A DNA stretch of 64,000 nt, from positions 868,001 through 932,000 of the forward strand of contig NW_027490128.1 of NCBI RefSeq assembly GCF_050948175.1. The letters run 5' to 3'. Positions within the stretch are counted from its first letter, which is position 1. Each line of letters opens with the position of its first letter. Positions 13,101 through 27,380 of the stretch are shown piece by piece. The translations under genes and the position numbers were made by a program. The notes under the pieces are model-generated. The model did no database searches and was not told the DNA's origin. It was given only the letters and a program-made list of their open reading frames with translations. This stretch comes from Xylocopa sonorina (Eukaryota; Arthropoda; Insecta; Hymenoptera; Apidae).

Positions 13101-13715
13101 ATTTGAACTCTATTGCTACGATACCTAGACATCAGCAGACGCTATTTCCTAGCAAGGAAGTGTCGCATTTACATTCATTTGAAGTGTAGACAAGGAATAC
13201 ATGATACATCGCAAATCATATTATATCTATACCATGAAACATAGAAATGAGATTCGATATCGCGTTTTAAGAAGCATTAGAAAGCTATTGCTACGATACG
13301 TAGATATGTGCAAACGTTATTTCCTAGCGAGGAAGTATCGCATTCACATTCATTTGAAGTGTAGACGAGGAATACATAACACTTCGCAAATCATGTTATA
13401 TCTTACCATGAAACATAGAAATGAGATGCGATATCGCGTTTTAAGAATCATATGAACTCTATTGCTACGATACGTAGACATCTGCAATCGCTATTTCCTT
13501 GCAAGGAAGTGTCGCATTTACATTCATTTGAAGTGTAGGCGAGGAATACATAACACTTCCCAAATCATATTATATCTTACCATGAAACATAGAAATGAGA
13601 TGCGATATCGCGTTTTAAGAAGCATTAGAAAGCTATTGCTGCGATACGTAGATATCTGCAAACGCTATTTCCTAGCGAGGAAGTATCGCATTCACATTCA
13701 TTTGAAGTGTAGACG
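13030..13715 (+). repeat. Block shared with about 57.0-57.7 kb and 58.2-58.9 kb
   Basis: Five rare variants occur in the same order as in the 7-mer units 44 kb away: 'cgcaatcaatatt', 'gacaaggaatacatgat', the 'atctatacc' insertion, 'gtgcaaacgttatttcc' and 'cttcccaaatc'. The offset to 57 kb is 43,969 bp, which equals 253 monomers less the intervening net indels (53 bases). Confidence 0.85.
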
Positions 13716-16070
13716 AGGAATACATGACACTTCGCAAATCATATTATATCTTACCATGAAACATAGAAATGAGATGCGATATCGCGTTTTAAGAAGCATT
13801 AGAACACTATTGCTACGATAGGTAGACATTTGCAAACGCTATTTCCTAGCAAAGAAGTGTCGCATTTACATTCATTTGAAGTGTAGACGAGGAATACATA
13901 ACACTTCGCAAATCATATTATATCTTACCATGAAACATAGAAATGACATGCGATATTGCGTTTTAAGAAGCATTAGAACTCTATTGGTACGATACCTAGA
14001 CATCTGCAGACGCTATTTCCTAGCAAGGAAGTGTCGCATTTACATTCATTTGAAGTGTAGACGAGGAATACATGATACTTCGCAAATCATATTATATCTA
14101 TACCATGAAACATAGAAATGAGATTCGATATCGCGTTTTAAGAAGCATTAGAAAGCTATTGCTACGATACGTAGATATCTGCAAACGCTATTTCCTAGCG
14201 AGGAAGTATCGCATTTACATTCATTTGAAGTGTAGACGAGGAATACATAACACTTCGCAAATCATGTTATATCTTACCATGAAACATAGAAATGGGATGC
14301 GATATCGCGTTTTAAGAATCATATGAACTCTATTGCTACGATACGTAGACATCTGCAATCGCTATTTCCTTGCAAGGAAGTGTCGCATTTACTTTCATTT
14401 GAAATGTAGACGAGGAATACATAACACTTCGCAAATCATATTATATCTTACCATGAAACATAGAAATGAGATGCGATATCACGTTTTAAGAAGCATTAGA
14501 ACTCTATTGCTACGATACCTAGACATCTGCAGACGCTATTTCCTAGCAAGGAAGTGTCGCATTTACATTCATTTGAAGTGTAGACGAGGAATACATGATA
14601 CTTCGCAAATCATATTATATCTTACCATGAAACATAGAAATGAGATGCGATATCGCGTTTTAAGCATCATAAGAACTCTATTGCTACGATACGTAGACAT
14701 CTGCAAACGCTATTTCCTTGCAAGGAAGCGTCGCATTTACATTCATTTGAATCGTAGACAAGGAATGCATAACACTTCGCAATGATTATTATATCTTATC
14801 AGGAGACATAGATATGAGATGCAATATCTCGTTTTAAGAAGCATTTGAACTCTATTGCTTCGATACGTAGACATCTGTAAACGCTATTTCCTAGCAAGGA
14901 AGTGTCGCATTTACATTCATTTGAAGTGTAGGCGAGGAATACGTGACACTTCGCAAATCATATTATATCTTACCATGAAACGTAGAAATGAGATGCGATA
15001 TCGCGTTTTAAGAAGCATTAGAACTCTTTTGCTACGATACCTAGACATCTGCAGACGCTATTTCCTAGCAAGGAAGTGTCGCATTTACATTCATTTGAAG
15101 TGTAGACGAGGAATACATAACACTTCGCAAATCATGTTATATCTTACCATGAAACATAGAAATGAGATGCGATATCGCGTTTTAAGAAGCATTAGAACTC
15201 TATTGCTACGGTACGTAGACATCTGCAAACGCTATTTCCTTGCAAGGAAGTGTCGCATTTACATTCATTTGAATCGTAGGCGAGGAATACATAACACTTC
15301 GCAAATCATATTATATCTTATCATGAAACATAGAAATGAGATGCGATATCGCGTTTTAAAAAGCATTAGAACTCTATTGCTACGATACGTAGACATCTGC
15401 AAACGCTATTTCCTAGCGAGGAAGTGTCGCATTCACATTCATTTGAAGTGTAGACGAGGAATACATGACACTTCGCAAATCAAATTATATCTTACCACGA
15501 AACGTAGAAATGAGATGCAATATAGCGTTTTAAGAATCATAAGAACTCTATTGCTACGATACGTAGACATCTGCAAACGCTATTTCCTTGCATGGAAGTG
15601 TCGCATTTACATTCATTTGAAACGTAGACGAGGAATGCATAACACTTCGCAATGAATATTATATCTTATCATGAAACATAGATATGAGATGCAATATCTC
15701 GTTTTAAGAAGCATTTGAACTCTATTGCTACGATACCTAGACATCTGCAGATGCTATTTCCTAGCAAGGAAGTGTCGCATTTACACTCATTTGAAGTGTA
15801 GACGAGGAATACATGATACTTCGCAAATCATATTATATCTATACCATGAAACATAGAAATGAGATTCGATATCGCGTTTTAAGAAGCATTAGAAAGCTAT
15901 TGCTACGATACGTAGATATCTGCAAACGCTATTTCCTAGCGAGGAAGTATCGCATTCACATTCATTTGAAGTGTAGACGAGGAATACATAACACTTCGCA
16001 AATCATGTTATATCTTACCATGAAACATAGAAATGAGATGCGATATCGCGTTTTAAGAATCATATGAACT
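13101..16070 (+). repeat. Array segment 3: monomers with 1-bp insertion 'atctatacc'
   Basis: Three monomers carry 'tatatctataccatg' in place of 'tatatcttaccatg', near 13,228, 14,100 and 15,841. Spacings are 871 and 1,741 bp, that is five and ten monomers plus one base. Each is linked to the downstream variant 'gagattcgatatcg'. The insertion shifts the open frame. The first type C copy appears near 15.5 kb. No gene is visible. Confidence 0.87.
15544..15717 (+). repeat. Representative type B monomer (CAATGAATATT / GCAATATCTCG class)
   Basis: This subfamily differs from type A at a cluster of linked positions in the second half of the monomer: 'aggaatgcataac', 'cttcgcaatgaatatta', 'atcttatcatg', 'catagatatgag' and 'gcaatatctcg', usually ending in 'catttg'. 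The clustering suggests an older split than the scattered one- to three-base differences among type A copies. The TGA in 'cgcaatgaat' ends the open forward frame. A derived form with 'atcatcaaac' is common between about 16.1 and 41.3 kb. Confidence 0.88.
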
Positions 16071-16199
16071 CTATCGCTACGATGCGTAGACATCTGCAAA
16101 TGCTATTTCCTTGCATGGAACTGTCGAATTTACATTCATTTGAATCGTAGACGAGGAATGCATAACACTTCGCAATGAATATTATATCTTATCATCAAA

Positions 16200-17450
16200 C
16201 ATAGATATGAGATGCAATATCTCGTTTTAAGGAGCATTAGAAAGCTATTGCTACGATACGTAGACATCTGCAAACGCTATTTCCTAGCGAGGAAGTATCG
16301 CATTCACATTCATTTGATGTGTAGACGAGGAATACATAACACTTCGCAAATCATGTTATATCTTACCATGAAACATAGAAATGAGATGCGATATCGCGTT
16401 TTAAGAATCATTTGAACTCTATTGCTACGATACGTAGACATCTGCAATCGCTATTTCCTTGCAAGGAAGTGTCGCATTTACATTCATTTGAAGTGTAGAC
16501 GAGGAATACATAACACTTCGCTAATCAAATTATATCTTACCATGAAACATAGAAATGAGATGCGATATCGCGTTTTGAGAAGCATTAGAACACTATTGCT
16601 ACGATAGGTAGACATTTGCAAACGCTATTTCCTAGCAAAGAAGTGTCGCATTTACATTCATTTGAAGTGTAGACGAGGAATACATAACACTTCGCAAATC
16701 ATGTTATATCTTATCATGAAACATAGAAATGAGATGCGATATCGCGTTTTAAGAAGCATTAGAACTCTATTGCTACGATACGTAGACATCTGCAAACGCT
16801 ATTTCCTAGCGAGGAAGTGTCGCATTCACATTTATTTGAAGTGTAGACGAGGAATACATGACACTTCGCAAATCATATTATATCTTACCACGAAACGTAG
16901 AAATGAGATGCAATATAGCGTTTTAAGAATCATAAGAACTCTATTGCTACGATACGTAGACATCTGCAAACGCTATTTCCTTGCAAGGAAGTGTCGCATT
17001 TACATTCATTTGAAGTGTAGACGAGGAATACATAACACTTCGCAAATCATATTATATCTTACCATGAAACATAGAAATGAGATGCGATATCGCGTTTTTA
17101 GAATCATAAGAACTCTATTGCTACGATACGTAGACATCTTCAAATGCTATTTCCTTGCATGGAAGTGTCGAATTTACATTCATTTGAATCGTTGACGAGG
17201 AATGCATAACACTTCGCAATGAATATTATATCTTATCATCAAACATAGATATGAGATGCAACATCTCGTTTTAAGAATCATATGAACTCTATTGCTACGA
17301 TACGTAGACATCTGCAGACGCTATTGCGTAGCAAGGAAGTGTCGCATTTACATTCATTTGAAGTGTAGACGAGGAATACGTGATACTTCGCAAATCATAT
17401 TATATCTTACCATGAAACATAGAGATGAGATGCGATATCGCGTTTTAAGA
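16200..17450 (+). repeat. Long-range duplicate, left copy (offset 8,700 bp)
   Basis: Matches about 24,900-26,150 at exactly 50 x 174 bp. Shared rare variants include 'cttcgctaatcaaatt', 'ttttgagaagcatt' and 'catcttcaaatgc'. The left copy has 'gtgtagacgaggaatacataacac' split by small private changes, such as 'cacatttatttgaag' near 16,830 and 'gaatcgttgacgagg' near 17,190. Confidence 0.85.
16763..16936 (+). repeat. Representative type C monomer (AAACGTAG / CAATATAGCG class)
   Basis: Marked by 'accacgaaacgtag' and 'gcaatatagcg', usually with 'catgacacttcg' upstream and 'agaatcataag' downstream. I count sixteen copies carrying 'caatatagcg': about 15.5, 16.9, 19.0, 19.5, 22.0, 22.5, 24.6, 25.6, 34.5, 34.8, 35.3, 37.6, 38.8, 39.5, 40.7 and 54.8 kb. 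The 37.6 and 54.8 kb copies have 'accatgaaacgtag' instead, so they look like intermediates or recombinants. The class is absent from the first 15 kb. Confidence 0.85.
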
Positions 17451-19380
17451 AGCATTTGAACTCTGTTGCTTCGATACGTAGACATCTGCAAACGCTATTT
17501 CCTTGCAAGGAAGTGTCGCATTTACATTCATTTGATGTGTAGACGAGGAATACATAACACTTCGCAAATCATATTATATCTTACCATGAAACATAGAAAT
17601 GGGATTCGATATCGCGTTTTAAGAAGCATTAGAAAGCTATTGCTACGATACGTAGATATCTGCAAACGCTATTTCCTAGCGAGGAAGTATCGCATTCACA
17701 TTCATTTGAAGTGTAGACGAGGAATACATAACACTTCGCAAATCATGTTATATCTTACCATGAAACATAGAAATGAGATGCGATATCGCGTTTTAAGAAT
17801 CATATGAACTCTATTGCTACGATACGTAGACATCTGCAGACGCTATTTCCTTGCAAGGAAGTGTCGCATTTACATTCACTTGAAGTGTAGGCGAGGAATA
17901 CATAACACTTCGCAAATCATATTATATCTTACCATGAAACATAGAAATGAGATGCGATATCGCGTTTTAAGAATCACTTGAACTCTATTGCTACGATACG
18001 TAGACATCTGCAGACGCTATTTCCTTGCAAGGAAGTGTCGCATTTACATTCATTTGAAGTGTAGGCGAGGAATACATAACACTTCGCAAATCATATTATA
18101 TCTTACCATGAAACATAGAAATGAGATGCGATATCGCGTTTTAAGAAGCATTAGAACTCTATTGCTACGGTACGTAGACATCTGCAAACGCTATTTCCTT
18201 GCAAGGAAGTGTCGCATTTACATTCATTTGAATCGTAGACGAGGAATACATAACACTTCGCAAATCATATTACATCTTACCATGAAGCATAGAAATGAGA
18301 TGCGATATCGCGTTTTAAGTAGCATTAGAACTCTATTGCTACGATACCTAGACATCGGCAGTCGCTAGTTCCTAGCAAGGAAGTGTCGTATTTACATTCA
18401 TTTGAAGTGTAGACGAGGAATACATGATACTTCGCAAATCATATTATATCTTACCATGAAACATAGAAATGAGATGCGATATCGCGTTTTAAGAAGCATT
18501 AGAACTCTATTGCTACGATACGTAGACATCTGCAAACGCTATTTCCTTGCAAGGAAGTGTCGCACTTACATTCATTTGAAGTGTAGACGAGGAATACATA
18601 ACACTTCGCAAATCATATTATATCTTACCATGAAACATAGAAATGAGATGCGATATCGCGTTTTTAGAATCATAAGAACTCTATTGCTACGATACGTAGA
18701 CATCTGCAAATGCTATTTCCTTGCATGGAAGTGTCGAATTTACATTCATTTGAATCGTAGACGAGGAATGCATAACACTTCGCAATGAATATTATATCTT
18801 ATCATCAAACATAGATATGAGATGCAATATCTCGTTTTAAGGAGCATTAGAAAGCTATTGCTACGATACGTAGACATCTGCAAACGCTATTTCCTAGCGA
18901 GGAAGTATCGCATTCACATTCATTTGATGTGTAGACGAGGAATACATGACACTTCGCAAATCATATTATATCTTACCACGAAACGTAGAAATGAGATGCA
19001 ATATAGCGTTTTAAGAATCATAAGAACTCTATTGCTACGATACGTAGACATCTGCAAACGCTATTTCCTTGCAAGGAAGTGTCGCATTTACATTCATTTG
19101 AAGTGTAGACGAGGAATACATAACACTTCGCAAATCATATTATATCTTACCATGAAACATAGAAATGAGATGCGATATCGCGTTTTTAGAATCATAAGAA
19201 CTCTATTGCTACGATGCGTAGACATCTGCAAATGCTATTTCCTTGCATGGAAGTGTCGAATTTACATTCATTTGAATCGTAGACGAGGAATGCATAACAC
19301 TTCGCAATGAATATTATATCTTATCATCAAACATAGATATGAGATGCAATATCTCGTTTTAAGGAGCATTAGAAAGCTAT

Positions 19381-22300
19381 TGCTACGATACGTAGACATC
19401 TGCAAACACTATTTCCTAGCGAGGAAGTGTCGCATTCACATTCATTTGAAGTGTAGACGAGGAATACATGACACTTCGCAAATCATATTATATCTTACCA
19501 CGAAACGTAGAAATGAGATGCAATATAGCGTTTTAAGAATCATAAGAACTCTATTGCTACGATACGTAGACATCTGCAAACGCTATTTCCTTGCAAGGAA
19601 GTGTCGCATTTACATTCATTTGAAGTGTAGACGAGGAATACATAACACTTCGCAAATCATATTATATCTTACCATGAAACATAGAAATGAGATGCGATAT
19701 CGCGTTTTTAGAATCATAAGAACTCTATTGCTACGATACGTAGACATCTTCAAATGCTATTTCCTTGCATGGAAGTGTCGAATTTACATTCATTTGAATC
19801 GTAGACGAGGAATGCATAACACTTCGCAATGAATATTATATCTTATCATCAAACATAGATATGAGATGCAATATCTCGTTTTAAGAATCATATGAACTCT
19901 ATTGCTACGATACGTAGACATCTGCAGACGCTATTGCGTAGCAAGGAAGTATCGCATTTACATTCATTTGAAGTGTAGACGAGGAATACATAACACTTCG
20001 CAAATCATATTATATCTTACCATGAAACATAGAAATGAGATGCGATATCGCGTTTTAAGTAGCATTAGAACTCTGTTGCTTCGATACGTAGACATCTGCA
20101 AACGCTATTTCCTTGCAAGGAAGTGTCGCATTTACATTCATTTGATGTGTAGACGAGGAATAAATAACACTTCGCAAATCATATTATATCTTACCATGAA
20201 ACATAGAAATGAGATGCGATATCGCGTTTTAAGTAGCATTAGAACTCTGTTGCTTCGATACGTAGACATCTGCAAACGCTATTTCCTTGCAAGGAAGTGT
20301 CGCATTTACATTCATTTGATGTGTAGACGAGGAATACATAACACTTCGCAAATCATATTATATCTTACCATGAAACATAGAAACGAGATTCGATATCGCG
20401 TTTTAAGAAGCATTAGAAAGCTATTGCTACGATACGTAGATATCTGCAAACGCTATTTCCTAGCGAGGAAGTATCGCATTCACATTCATTTGAAGTGTAG
20501 ACGAGGAATACATAACACTTCGCAAATCATGTTATATCTTACCATGAAACATAGAAATGAGATGCGATATCGCGTTTTAAGAATCATATGAACTCTATTG
20601 CTACGATACGTATACATCTGCAGACGCTATTTCCTTGCAAGGAAGTGTCGCATTTACATTCATTTGAAGTGTAGGCGAGGAATACATAACACTTCGCAAA
20701 TCATATTATATCTTACCATGAAACATAGAAATGAGATGCGATATCGCGTTTTAAGAAGCATTAGAACTCTATTGCTACGGTACGTAGACATCTGCAAACG
20801 CTATTTCCTTGCAAGGAAGTGTCGCCTTTACATTCATTTGAATCGTAGACGAGAAGTACATAACACTTCGCAAATCATATTATATCTTACCATGAAGCAT
20901 AGAAATGAGATGCGATATCGCGTTTTAAGTAGCATTAGAACTCTATTGCTACGATATCTAGACATCGGCAGACGCTAGTTCCTAGCAAGGAAGTGTCGTA
21001 TTTACATTCATTTGAAGTGTAGACGAGGAATACATGATACTTCGCAAATCATATTATATCTTACCATGAAACATAGAAATGAGATTCGATATCGCGTTTT
21101 AAGAAGCATTAGAACTCTATTGCTACGATACGTAGACATCTGCAAACGCTATTTCCTTGCAAGGAAGTGTCGCATTTACATTCATTTGAAGTGTAGACGA
21201 GGAATACATAACACTTCGCAAATCATATTATATCTTACCATGAAACATAGAAATGAGATGCGATATCGCGTTTTTAGAATCATAAGAACTCTATTGCTAC
21301 GATACGTAGACATCTGCAAATGCTATTTCCTTGCATGGAAGTGTCGAATTTACATTCATTTGAATCGTAGACGAGGAATGCATAACACTTCGCAATGAAT
21401 ATTATATCTTATCATCAAACATAGATATGAGATGCAATATCTCGTTTTAAGGAGCATTAGAAAGCTATTGCTACGATACGTAGACATCTGCAAACGCTAT
21501 TTCCTTGCAAGGAAGTGTCGCATTTACATTCATTTGAAGTGTAGACGAGGAATACATAACACTTCGCAAATCATATTATATCTTACCATGAAACATAGAA
21601 ATGAGATGCGATATCGCGTTTTCAGAATCATAAGAACTCTATTGCTACGATGCGTAGACATCTGCAAATGCTATTTCCTTGCATGGAAGTGTCGAATTTA
21701 CATTCATTTGAATCGTAGACGAGGAATGCATAACACTTCGCAATGAATATTATATCTTATCATCAAACATAGATATGAGATGCAATATCTCGTTTTAAGG
21801 AGCATTAGAAAGCTATTGCTACGATACGTAGACATCTGCAAACGCTATTTCCTAGCGAGGAAGTATCGCATTCACATTCATTTGATGTGTAGACGAGGAA
21901 TACATGACACTTCGCAAATCATATTATATCTTACCACGAAACGTAGAAATGAGATGCAATATAGCGTTTTAAGAATCATAAGAACTCTATTGCTACGATA
22001 CGTAGACATCTGCAATCGCTATTTCCTTGCAAGGAAGTGTCGCATTTACATTCATTTGAAGTGTAGACGAGGAATACATAACACTTCGCTAATCAAATTA
22101 TATCTTACCATGAAACATAGAAATGAGATGCGATATCGCGTTTTGAGAAGCATTAGAACACTATTGCTACGATAGGCAGACATTTGCAAACGCTATTTCC
22201 TAGCAAAGAAGTGTCGCATTTACATTCAATTGAAGTGTAGACGAGGAATACATAACACTTCGCAAATCATATTATATCTTATCATGAAACATAGAAATGA

Positions 22301-24458
22301 GATGCGATATCGCGTTTTAAGAAGCATTAGAACTCTATTGCTACGATACGTAGACATCTGCAAACGCTATTTCCTAGCGAGGAAGTGTCGCATTCACATT
22401 CATTTGAAGTGTAGACGAGGAATACATGACACTTCGCAAATCATATTATATCTTACCACGAAACGTAGAAATGAGATGCAATATAGCGTTTTAAGAATCA
22501 TAAGAACTCTATTGCTACGATACGTAGACATCTGCAAACGCTATTTCCTTGCAAGGAAGTGTCGCATTTACATTCATTTGAAGTGTAGACGAGGAATACA
22601 TAACACTTCGCAAATCATATTATATCTTACCATGAAACATAGAAATGAGATGCGATATCGCGTTTTTAGAATCATAAGAACTCTATTGCTACGATACGTA
22701 GACATCTTCAAATGCTATTTCCTTGCATGGAAGTGTCGAATTTACATTCATTTGAATCGTAGACGAGGAATGCATAACACTTCGCAATGAATATTATATC
22801 TTATCATCAAACATAGATATGAGATGCAATATCTCGTTTTAAGAATCATATGAACTCTATTGCTACGATACGTAGACATCTGCAGACGCTATTGCGTAGC
22901 AAGGAAGTATCGCATTTACATTCATTTGAAGTGTAGACGAGGAATACATAACACATCGCAAATCATATTATATCTTACCATGAAACATAGAAATGAGATG
23001 CGATATCGCGTTTTAAGTAGCATTAGAACTCTGTTGCTTCGATACGTAGACATCTGCAAACGCTATTTCCTTGCAAGGAAGTGTCGCATTTACATTCATT
23101 TGATGTGTAGACGAGGAATAAATAACACTTCGCAAATCATATTATATCTTACCATGAAACATAGAAATGAGATGCGATATCGCGTTTTAAGTAGCATTAG
23201 AACTCTGTTGCTTCGATACGTAGACATCTGCAAACGCTATTTCCTTGCAAGGAAGTGTCGCATTTACATTCATTTGATGTGTAGACGAGGAATACATAAC
23301 ACTTCGCAAATCATATTATATCTTACCATGAAACATAGAAACGAGATTCGATATCGCGTTTTAAGAAGCATTAGAAAGCTATTGCTACGATACGTAGATA
23401 TCTGCAAACGCTATTTCCTAGCGAGGAAGTATCGCATTCACATTCATTTGAAGTGTAGACGAGGAATACATAACACTTCGCAAATCATGTTATATCTTAC
23501 CATGAAACATAGAAATGAGATGCGATATCGCGTTTTAAGAATCATATGAACTCTATTGCTACGATACGTATACATCTGCAGACGCTATTTCCTTGCAAGG
23601 AAGTGTCGCATTTACATTCATTTGAAGTGTAGGCGAGGAATACATAACACTTCGCAAATCATATTATATCTTACCATGAAACATAGAAATGAGATGCGAT
23701 ATCGCGTTTTAAGAAGCATTAGAACTCTATTGCTACGGTACGTAGACATCTGCAAACGCTATTTCCTTGCAAGGAAGTGTCGCATTTACATTCATTTGAA
23801 TCGTAGACGAGAAGTACATAACACTTCGCAAATCATATTATATCTTACCATGAAGCATAGAAATGAGATGCGATATCGCGTTTTAAGTAGCATTAGAACT
23901 CTATTGCTACGATATCTAGACATCGGCAGACGCTAGTTCCTAGCAAGGAAGTGTCGTATTTACATTCATTTGAAGTGTAGACGAGGAATACATGATACTT
24001 CGCAAATCATATTATATCTTACCATGAAACATAGAAATGAGATTCGATATCGCGTTTTAAGAAGCATTAGAACTCTATTGCTACGATACGTAGACATCTG
24101 CAAACGCTATTTCCTTGCAAGGAAGTGTCGCATTTACATTCATTTGAAGTGTAGACGAGGAATACATAACACTTCGCAAATCATATTATATCTTACCATG
24201 AAACATAGAAATGAGATGCGATATCGCGTTTTTAGAATCATAAGAACTCTATTGCTACGATACGTAGACATCTGCAAATGCTATTTCCTTGCATGGAAGT
24301 GTCGAATTTACATTCATTTGAATCGTAGACGAGGAATGCATAACACTTCGCAATGAATATTATATCTTATCATCAAACATAGATATGAGATGCAATATCT
24401 CGTTTTAAGGAGCATTAGAAAGCTATTGCTACGATACGTAGACATCTGCAAACGCTAT
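19381..24458 (+). repeat. 2,958-bp 17-mer higher-order repeat, two copies
   Basis: About 19,381-21,500 matches about 22,339-24,458 at exactly 17 x 174 bp, with very few differences. Shared rare variants include 'gaggaataaataac', 'gacgagaagtacataac', 'gatacgtatacatctgc' and 'gatatctagacatcgg'. The downstream copy carries single changes such as 'aacacatcgc' near 22,952. Near 21.5 kb the first copy lacks one monomer that the second has, shifting the offset to 18 x 174. Confidence 0.9.
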
Positions 24459-24899
24459 TTCCTAGCGAGGAAGTATCGCATTCACATTCATTTGATGTGT
24501 AGACGAGGAATACATGACACTTCGCAAATCATATTATATCTTACCACGAAACGTAGAAATGAGATGCAATATAGCGTTTTAAGAATCATAAGAACTCTAT
24601 TGCTACGATACGTAGACATCTGCAAACGCTATTTCCTTGCAAGGAAGTGTCGCATTTACATTCATTTGAAGTGTAGACGAGGAATACATAACACTTCGCA
24701 AATCATATTATATCTTACCATGAAACATAGAAATGAGATGCGATATCGCGTTTTTAGAATCATAAGAACTCTATTGCTACGATGCGTAGACATCTGCAGA
24801 TGCTATTTCCTTGCATGGAAGTGTCGAATTTACATTCATTTGAATCGTAGACGAGGAATGCATAACACTTCGCAATGAATATTATATCTTATCATCAAA

Positions 24900-26150
24900 C
24901 ATAGATATGAGATGCAATATCTCGTTTTAAGGAGCATTAGAAAGCTATTGCTACGATACGTAGACATCTGCAAACGCTATTTCCTAGCGAGGAAGTATCG
25001 CATTCACATTCATTTGATGTGTAGACGAGGAATACATAACACTTCGCAAATCATGTTATATCTTACCATGAAACATAGAAATGAGATGCGATATCGCGTT
25101 TTAAGAATCATTTGAACTCTATTGCTACGATACGTAGACATCTGCAACCGCTATTTCCTTGCAAGGAAGTGTCGCATTTACATTCATTTGAAGTGTAGAC
25201 GAGGAATACATAACACTTCGCTAATCAAATTATATCTTACCATGAAACATAGAAATGAGATGCGATATCGCGTTTTGAGAAGCATTAGAACACTATTGCT
25301 ACGATAGGTAGACATTTGCAAACGCTATTTCCTAGCAAAGAAGTGTCGCATTTACATTCATTTGAAGTGTAGACGAGGAATACATAGCACTTCGCAAATC
25401 ATATTATATCTTATCATGAAACATAGAAATGAGATGCGATATCGCGTTTTAAGAAGCATTAGAACTCTATTGCTACGATACGTAGACATCTGCAAACGCT
25501 ATTTCCTAGCGAGGAAGTGTCGCATTCACATTCATTTGAAGTGTAGACGAGGAATACATGACACTTCGCAAATCATATTATATCTTACCACGAAACGTAG
25601 AAATGAGATGCAATATAGCGTTTTAAGAATCATAAGAACTCTATTGCTACGATACGTAGACATCTGCAAACGCTATTTCCTTGCAAGGAAGTGTCGCATT
25701 TACATTCATTTGAAGTGTAGACGAGGAATACATAACACTTCGCAAATCATATTATATCTTACCATGAAACATAGAAATGAGATGCGATATCGCGTTTTTA
25801 GAATCATAAGAACTCTATTGCTACGATACGTAGACATCTTCAAATGCTATTTCCTTGCATGGAAGTGTCGAATTTACATTCATTTGAATCGTAGACGAGG
25901 AATGCATAACACTTCGCAATGAATATTATATCTTATCATCAAACATAGATATGAGATGCAATATCTCGTTTTAAGAATCATATGAACTCTATTGCTACGA
26001 TACGTAGACATCTGCAGACGCTATTGCGTAGCAAGGAAGTGTCGCATTTACATTCATTTGAAGTGTAGACGAGGAATACGTGATACTTCGCAAATCATAT
26101 TATATCTTACCATGAAACATAGAGATGAGATGCGATATCGCGTTTTAAGA
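24900..26150 (+). repeat. Long-range duplicate, right copy (offset 8,700 bp)
   Basis: Partner of about 16,200-17,450. The pair flanks the 17-mer repeats. The neighbouring match of 17,988-19,310 to 23,556-24,878 (offset 5,568 = 32 monomers) shows that the whole 16-26 kb interval was built from nested duplications. Confidence 0.85.
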
Positions 26151-27380
26151 AGCATTTGAACTCTATTGCTTCGATACGTAGACATCTGCAAACGCTATTT
26201 CCTTGCAAGGAAGTGTCGCATTTACATTCATTTGATGTTTAGACGAGGAATACGTAACACTTCGCAAATCATATTATATCTTACCATGAATCATAGATAT
26301 GAGATGCGATATCGCGTTTTAAGTAGCATTAGAACTCTGTTGCTTCGATACGTAGACATCTGCAAACGCTATTTCCTTGCAAGGAAGTGTCGCATTTACA
26401 TTCATTTGATGTGTAGACGAGGAATACATAACACTTCGCAAATCATATTATATCTTACCATGAAACATAGAAACGAGATTCGATATCGCGTTTTAAGAAG
26501 CATTAGAAAGCTATTGCTACGATACGTAGATATCTGCAAACGCTATTTCCTAGCGAGGAAGTATCGCATTCACATTCATTTGAAGTGTAGACGAGGAATA
26601 CATAACACTTCGCAAATCATGTTATATCTTACCATGAAACATAGAAATGAGATGCGATATCGCGTTTTAAGAATCATATGAACTCTATTGCTACGATACG
26701 TAGACATCTGCAGACGCTATTTCCTTGCAAGGAAGTGTCGCATTTACATTCATTTGAAGTGTAGGCGAGGAATACATAACACTTCGCAAATCATATTATA
26801 TCTTACCATGAAACATAGAAATGAGATGCGATATCGCGTTTTAAGAAGCATTAGAACTCTATTGCTACGGTACGTAGACATCTGCAAACTCTATTTCCTT
26901 GCAAGGAAGTGTCGCATTTACATTCATTTGAATCGTAGACGAGGAGTACATAACACTTCGCAAATCAAATTATATCTTACCATGAAGCATAGAAATGAGA
27001 TGCGATATCGCGTTTTAAGTAGCATTAGAACTCTATTGCTACGATACCTAGACATCGGCAGACGCTATTTCCTTGCAAGGAAGTGTCGCATTTACATTCA
27101 TTTGATGTGTAGACGAGGAATACATAACACTTCGCAAATCATATTATATCTTACCATGAAACATAGAAATGAGATGCGATATCGCGTTTTTAGAATCATA
27201 AGAACTCTATTGCTACGATACGTAGACATGTTCAAATGCTATTTCCTTGCATGGAAGCGTCGAATTTACATTCATTTGAATCGTAGACGAGGAATGCATA
27301 ACACTTCGCAATGAATATTATATCTTATCATCAAACATAGATATGAGATGCAATATCTCGTTTTAAGAATCATATGAACT
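25923..27380 (+). repeat. 3,654-bp-offset duplicate, left copy
   Basis: Matches about 29,577-31,034 at exactly 21 x 174 bp. Both share 'tgatgtttagacgagg', 'gcaaactctatttcc', 'gacatgttcaaatgc' and 'catggaagcgtcgaa'. The left copy has private 'aatacgtaacacttcg' and 'accatgaatcatag'. Confidence 0.87.

Larger units (their letters stand above)
16071..26150 (+). repeat. Array segment 4: type C-rich block with 17-mer repeats
   Basis: Rich in type C monomers, 'ttgcatggaagtgtcgaa', 'atcatcaaacatag', 'ttgcgtagcaagg' and 'ttttgagaagcatt' variants. Register is unbroken throughout: monomer spacing stays at exact multiples of 174 with no net indel. No gene, mobile element or unique sequence is visible. 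Confidence 0.88.
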
